Below are positions 4,773 through 6,071 of a stretch of DNA of 6,071 nt, piece after piece. The notes beneath the pieces are model-generated. The model did no database searches. It worked only from the letters and a program-made list of their open reading frames with translations, and had not been told where the DNA came from. Every line of letters starts with the position of its first letter. Within the stretch, counting starts at the first letter, position 1. The stretch is taken from contig JAEZWM010000062.1 in assembly GCA_023443025.1 (NCBI GenBank), positions 1-6,071 of the forward strand, read 5' to 3'. Origin of the DNA: Bacillota bacterium. Lineage in GTDB: Bacteria; Bacillota; Clostridia; Tissierellales; Peptoniphilaceae. The position numbers and the translations under genes were made by a program.

Positions 4773-6071
4773 ATGGACAAAACTAAACACAATAATAATT
4801 GCAGAAAACATATACAGACCACCCTATGGGAAAATAGCTCGGAAAGCAAAGATAACATAGGTGGGCATAGTTGTGTTAAGATTCACCCGAAACAGAAAGC
4901 CAAACATGAACTAATCGAGATGATACTAGATAGAAACAATCTAAATGCAGCCTTTAAGAAAGTAAAAGAAAACAAAGGCAGCCCAGGGATTGACGGTATC
5001 ACAACAGAAGAACTATCGGAACACCTAAGAAAGAACAAAGAAGAAATCTTAGGGAAAATACGAGCAAGGAAATACAAACCTACACCAGTAAAAAGAGTAC
5101 AAATTCCAAAACCAAATGGCAAAGTACGAAATCTGGGAATACCAATAACAACAGATAGAGTAATCCAACAAGCCATACTCCAAGTCCTTAGCCCAATCTA
5201 TGAGAAACAATTCTCGGATAACAGCTTTGGATTCAGACCTGGAAGAGGTTGCCACGATGCTCTTAAAAGAGTTATGGAATATGCGAAAGAAGGATACCTC
5301 TGGGTGGTAGACTTAGACCTTGAGAAATTCTTTGACACAGTAAACCAATCAAAACTCATACAAATTCTATCAAAGACCATTGAAGACGGAGACGTAATAT
5401 CCTTAATTCACAAATTCTTAAAAGCAGGAATAATGGATAACGGAGTTAAAATAGCCTCTGTACGAGGAGTTCCACAAGGAGGTCCACTAAGTCCATTGTT
5501 AGCAAATATAATCCTAAATGAAGCTGACCAAGAACTTGATAAATGGGGATACAAATTCGTTCGTTACGCTGATGACCTACTGATATTTGCAAAAAATCGG
5601 AAGGCAGCAGAAAGATATTACAGACGTGTAAAGAAACTCTTAGAAACCAACTTAAAACTAAAAGTTAATGAAGAGAAAAGCGAAATACGTAAACTCATAG
5701 ACACCAAGTACCTTGGTTATGGATTCCAAGTAAAGGACAAAATAGAGCTAACAGTCCACCCTGAAAGTAGCCTAAAGTTTAAAGCTAAGCTAAAAGAAAT
5801 TACGGGTAGAAGCAATGGTATGAGCCATTCTTTTAGAAGAACTAAACTCAACCAATTAATAAGAGGTTGGATACAATACTTCAAGCTCGCCAACGTAGGA
5901 TATCTACTTATAGACCTAGATAAATGGTTAAGAAGAAGGATTAGAGCATGTGCATGGAAAGCGTGGAAACTACCAAAGACAAAATTCAAATACCTTAAAG
6001 CATTAGGAATTAATGCATGTAAGGCATGGCAATGGTCTTATACTCGTGTAGGGGTTTGGAAAGTTGCAGGA
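4773..6071 (+). CDS. ltrA: Group II intron reverse transcriptase/maturase (3' end outside window)
   Basis: 433 codons are open without a stop up to the window edge. The protein assists intron splicing and copies the intron RNA into DNA at the target. Residues 1-45 are a polar extension ahead of the usual start of the family. The RT domain follows: N-x-G-S-P-G-I-D-G (68-76), F-G-F-R-P-G-R, the first catalytic Asp in V-V-D-L-D-L-E-K-F-F (Asp180), V-P-Q-G-G-P-L-S-P (233-241) and Y-A-D-D (265-268, Asp267 and Asp268). The maturase (X/GIIM) domain includes G-W-I-Q-Y-F (365-370) and W-L-R-R-R-I-R-A-C-A-W-K-A-W-K (385-399). No key residue is missing and there is no frameshift, so the visible part looks functional. 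GsI-IIC-type proteins continue about 40-50 residues past the last motif seen here, so the stop should lie shortly beyond the window. No DNA endonuclease domain is expected for this type, but its absence cannot be verified. Confidence 0.93.
   Translation, partial: MDKTKHNNNCRKHIQTTLWENSSESKDNIGGHSCVKIHPKQKAKHELIEMILDRNNLNAAFKKVKENKGSPGIDGITTEELSEHLRKNKEEILGKIRARKYKPTPVKRVQIPKPNGKVRNLGIPITTDRVIQQAILQVLSPIYEKQFSDNSFGFRPGRGCHDALKRVMEYAKEGYLWVVDLDLEKFFDTVNQSKLIQILSKTIEDGDVISLIHKFLKAGIMDNGVKIASVRGVPQGGPLSPLLANIILNEADQELDKWGYKFVRYADDLLIFAKNRKAAERYYRRVKKLLETNLKLKVNEEKSEIRKLIDTKYLGYGFQVKDKIELTVHPESSLKFKAKLKEITGRSNGMSHSFRRTKLNQLIRGWIQYFKLANVGYLLIDLDKWLRRRIRACAWKAWKLPKTKFKYLKALGINACKAWQWSYTRVGVWKVAG

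Larger units (their letters stand above)
4398..6071 (+). mobile_element. Group II intron (5' part, cut by the window end)
   Basis: The element begins with GTGTG, matching the GUGYG 5' consensus of group II introns. A G-C-C-C/G-G-G-C hairpin typical of the start of domain I follows at once. About 375 nt of structured non-coding sequence precede an intron-encoded reverse transcriptase at 4773, the usual arrangement with the gene looped out of domain IV. The last domains and the 3' junction are missing. From the protein type, a full length near 2 kb is expected. Insertion just after a stem-loop is a habit of class C (IIC) introns, and the protein resembles GsI-IIC-type enzymes as I remember them. 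Class D or E is not excluded without domain V. Confidence 0.85.

Noticed and set aside
4883..5989. Minus-strand open frames of 60-97 codons inside the reverse transcriptase gene
   Set aside because: They are shadows of the plus-strand RT gene, which has every family motif in frame; none has a supporting start signal.
4773..6071. Retron or diversity-generating retroelement reverse transcriptase
   Set aside because: The QGGPLSP, YADD and C-terminal W-x-R-R-R-I-R maturase motifs, together with the upstream ribozyme and GTGTG boundary, identify a group II intron protein; no template or variable repeat was seen.

Overview
The window looks like part of the chromosome of a low-GC Gram-positive bacterium, most likely a clostridium-type Firmicute. 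The basis is AT-rich spacers, strong AGGAGG-type ribosome binding sites, lipoprotein signal peptides and a Firmicute-style group II intron. This is inferred from style only; no species was identified.

Layout. On the minus strand lie two paralogous lipoprotein genes whose C-terminal halves resemble the S41 (C-terminal processing/tricorn-core) peptidase fold. The right-hand copy (2494-3906, 470 aa) is intact, with its own promoter and terminator. The left-hand copy (94-1452) is broken by a single in-frame TAG at 1177-1179. Its signal peptide aligns residue for residue with the intact copy if translation starts at a TTG at 1450-1452. Between the paralogs, on the plus strand, sits an unrelated gene of about 129 codons for a small four-helix membrane protein (1921-2310). 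It is visibly richer in G+C than its neighbours.

Right of the intact lipoprotein gene is a gene-free stretch (3907-4397). It holds the lipoprotein promoter, a 10-bp perfect inverted repeat overlapping that promoter, and at least four related short palindromes. One pair differs by a compensatory base-pair change. The last palindrome ends exactly where a group II intron begins (GTGTG at 4398).

The intron fills the rest of the window: about 375 nt of ribozyme domains, then a reverse transcriptase/maturase gene (4773 to beyond 6071) with intact YADD active site, QGGPLSP motif and maturase domain. The end of the protein, ribozyme domains V-VI and the 3' exon lie outside the window.

The genes do not form one pathway. 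The main points of interest are the paired S41-like lipoproteins, which seem to lack a complete catalytic set, and the intron sitting against a member of a small palindromic repeat family.
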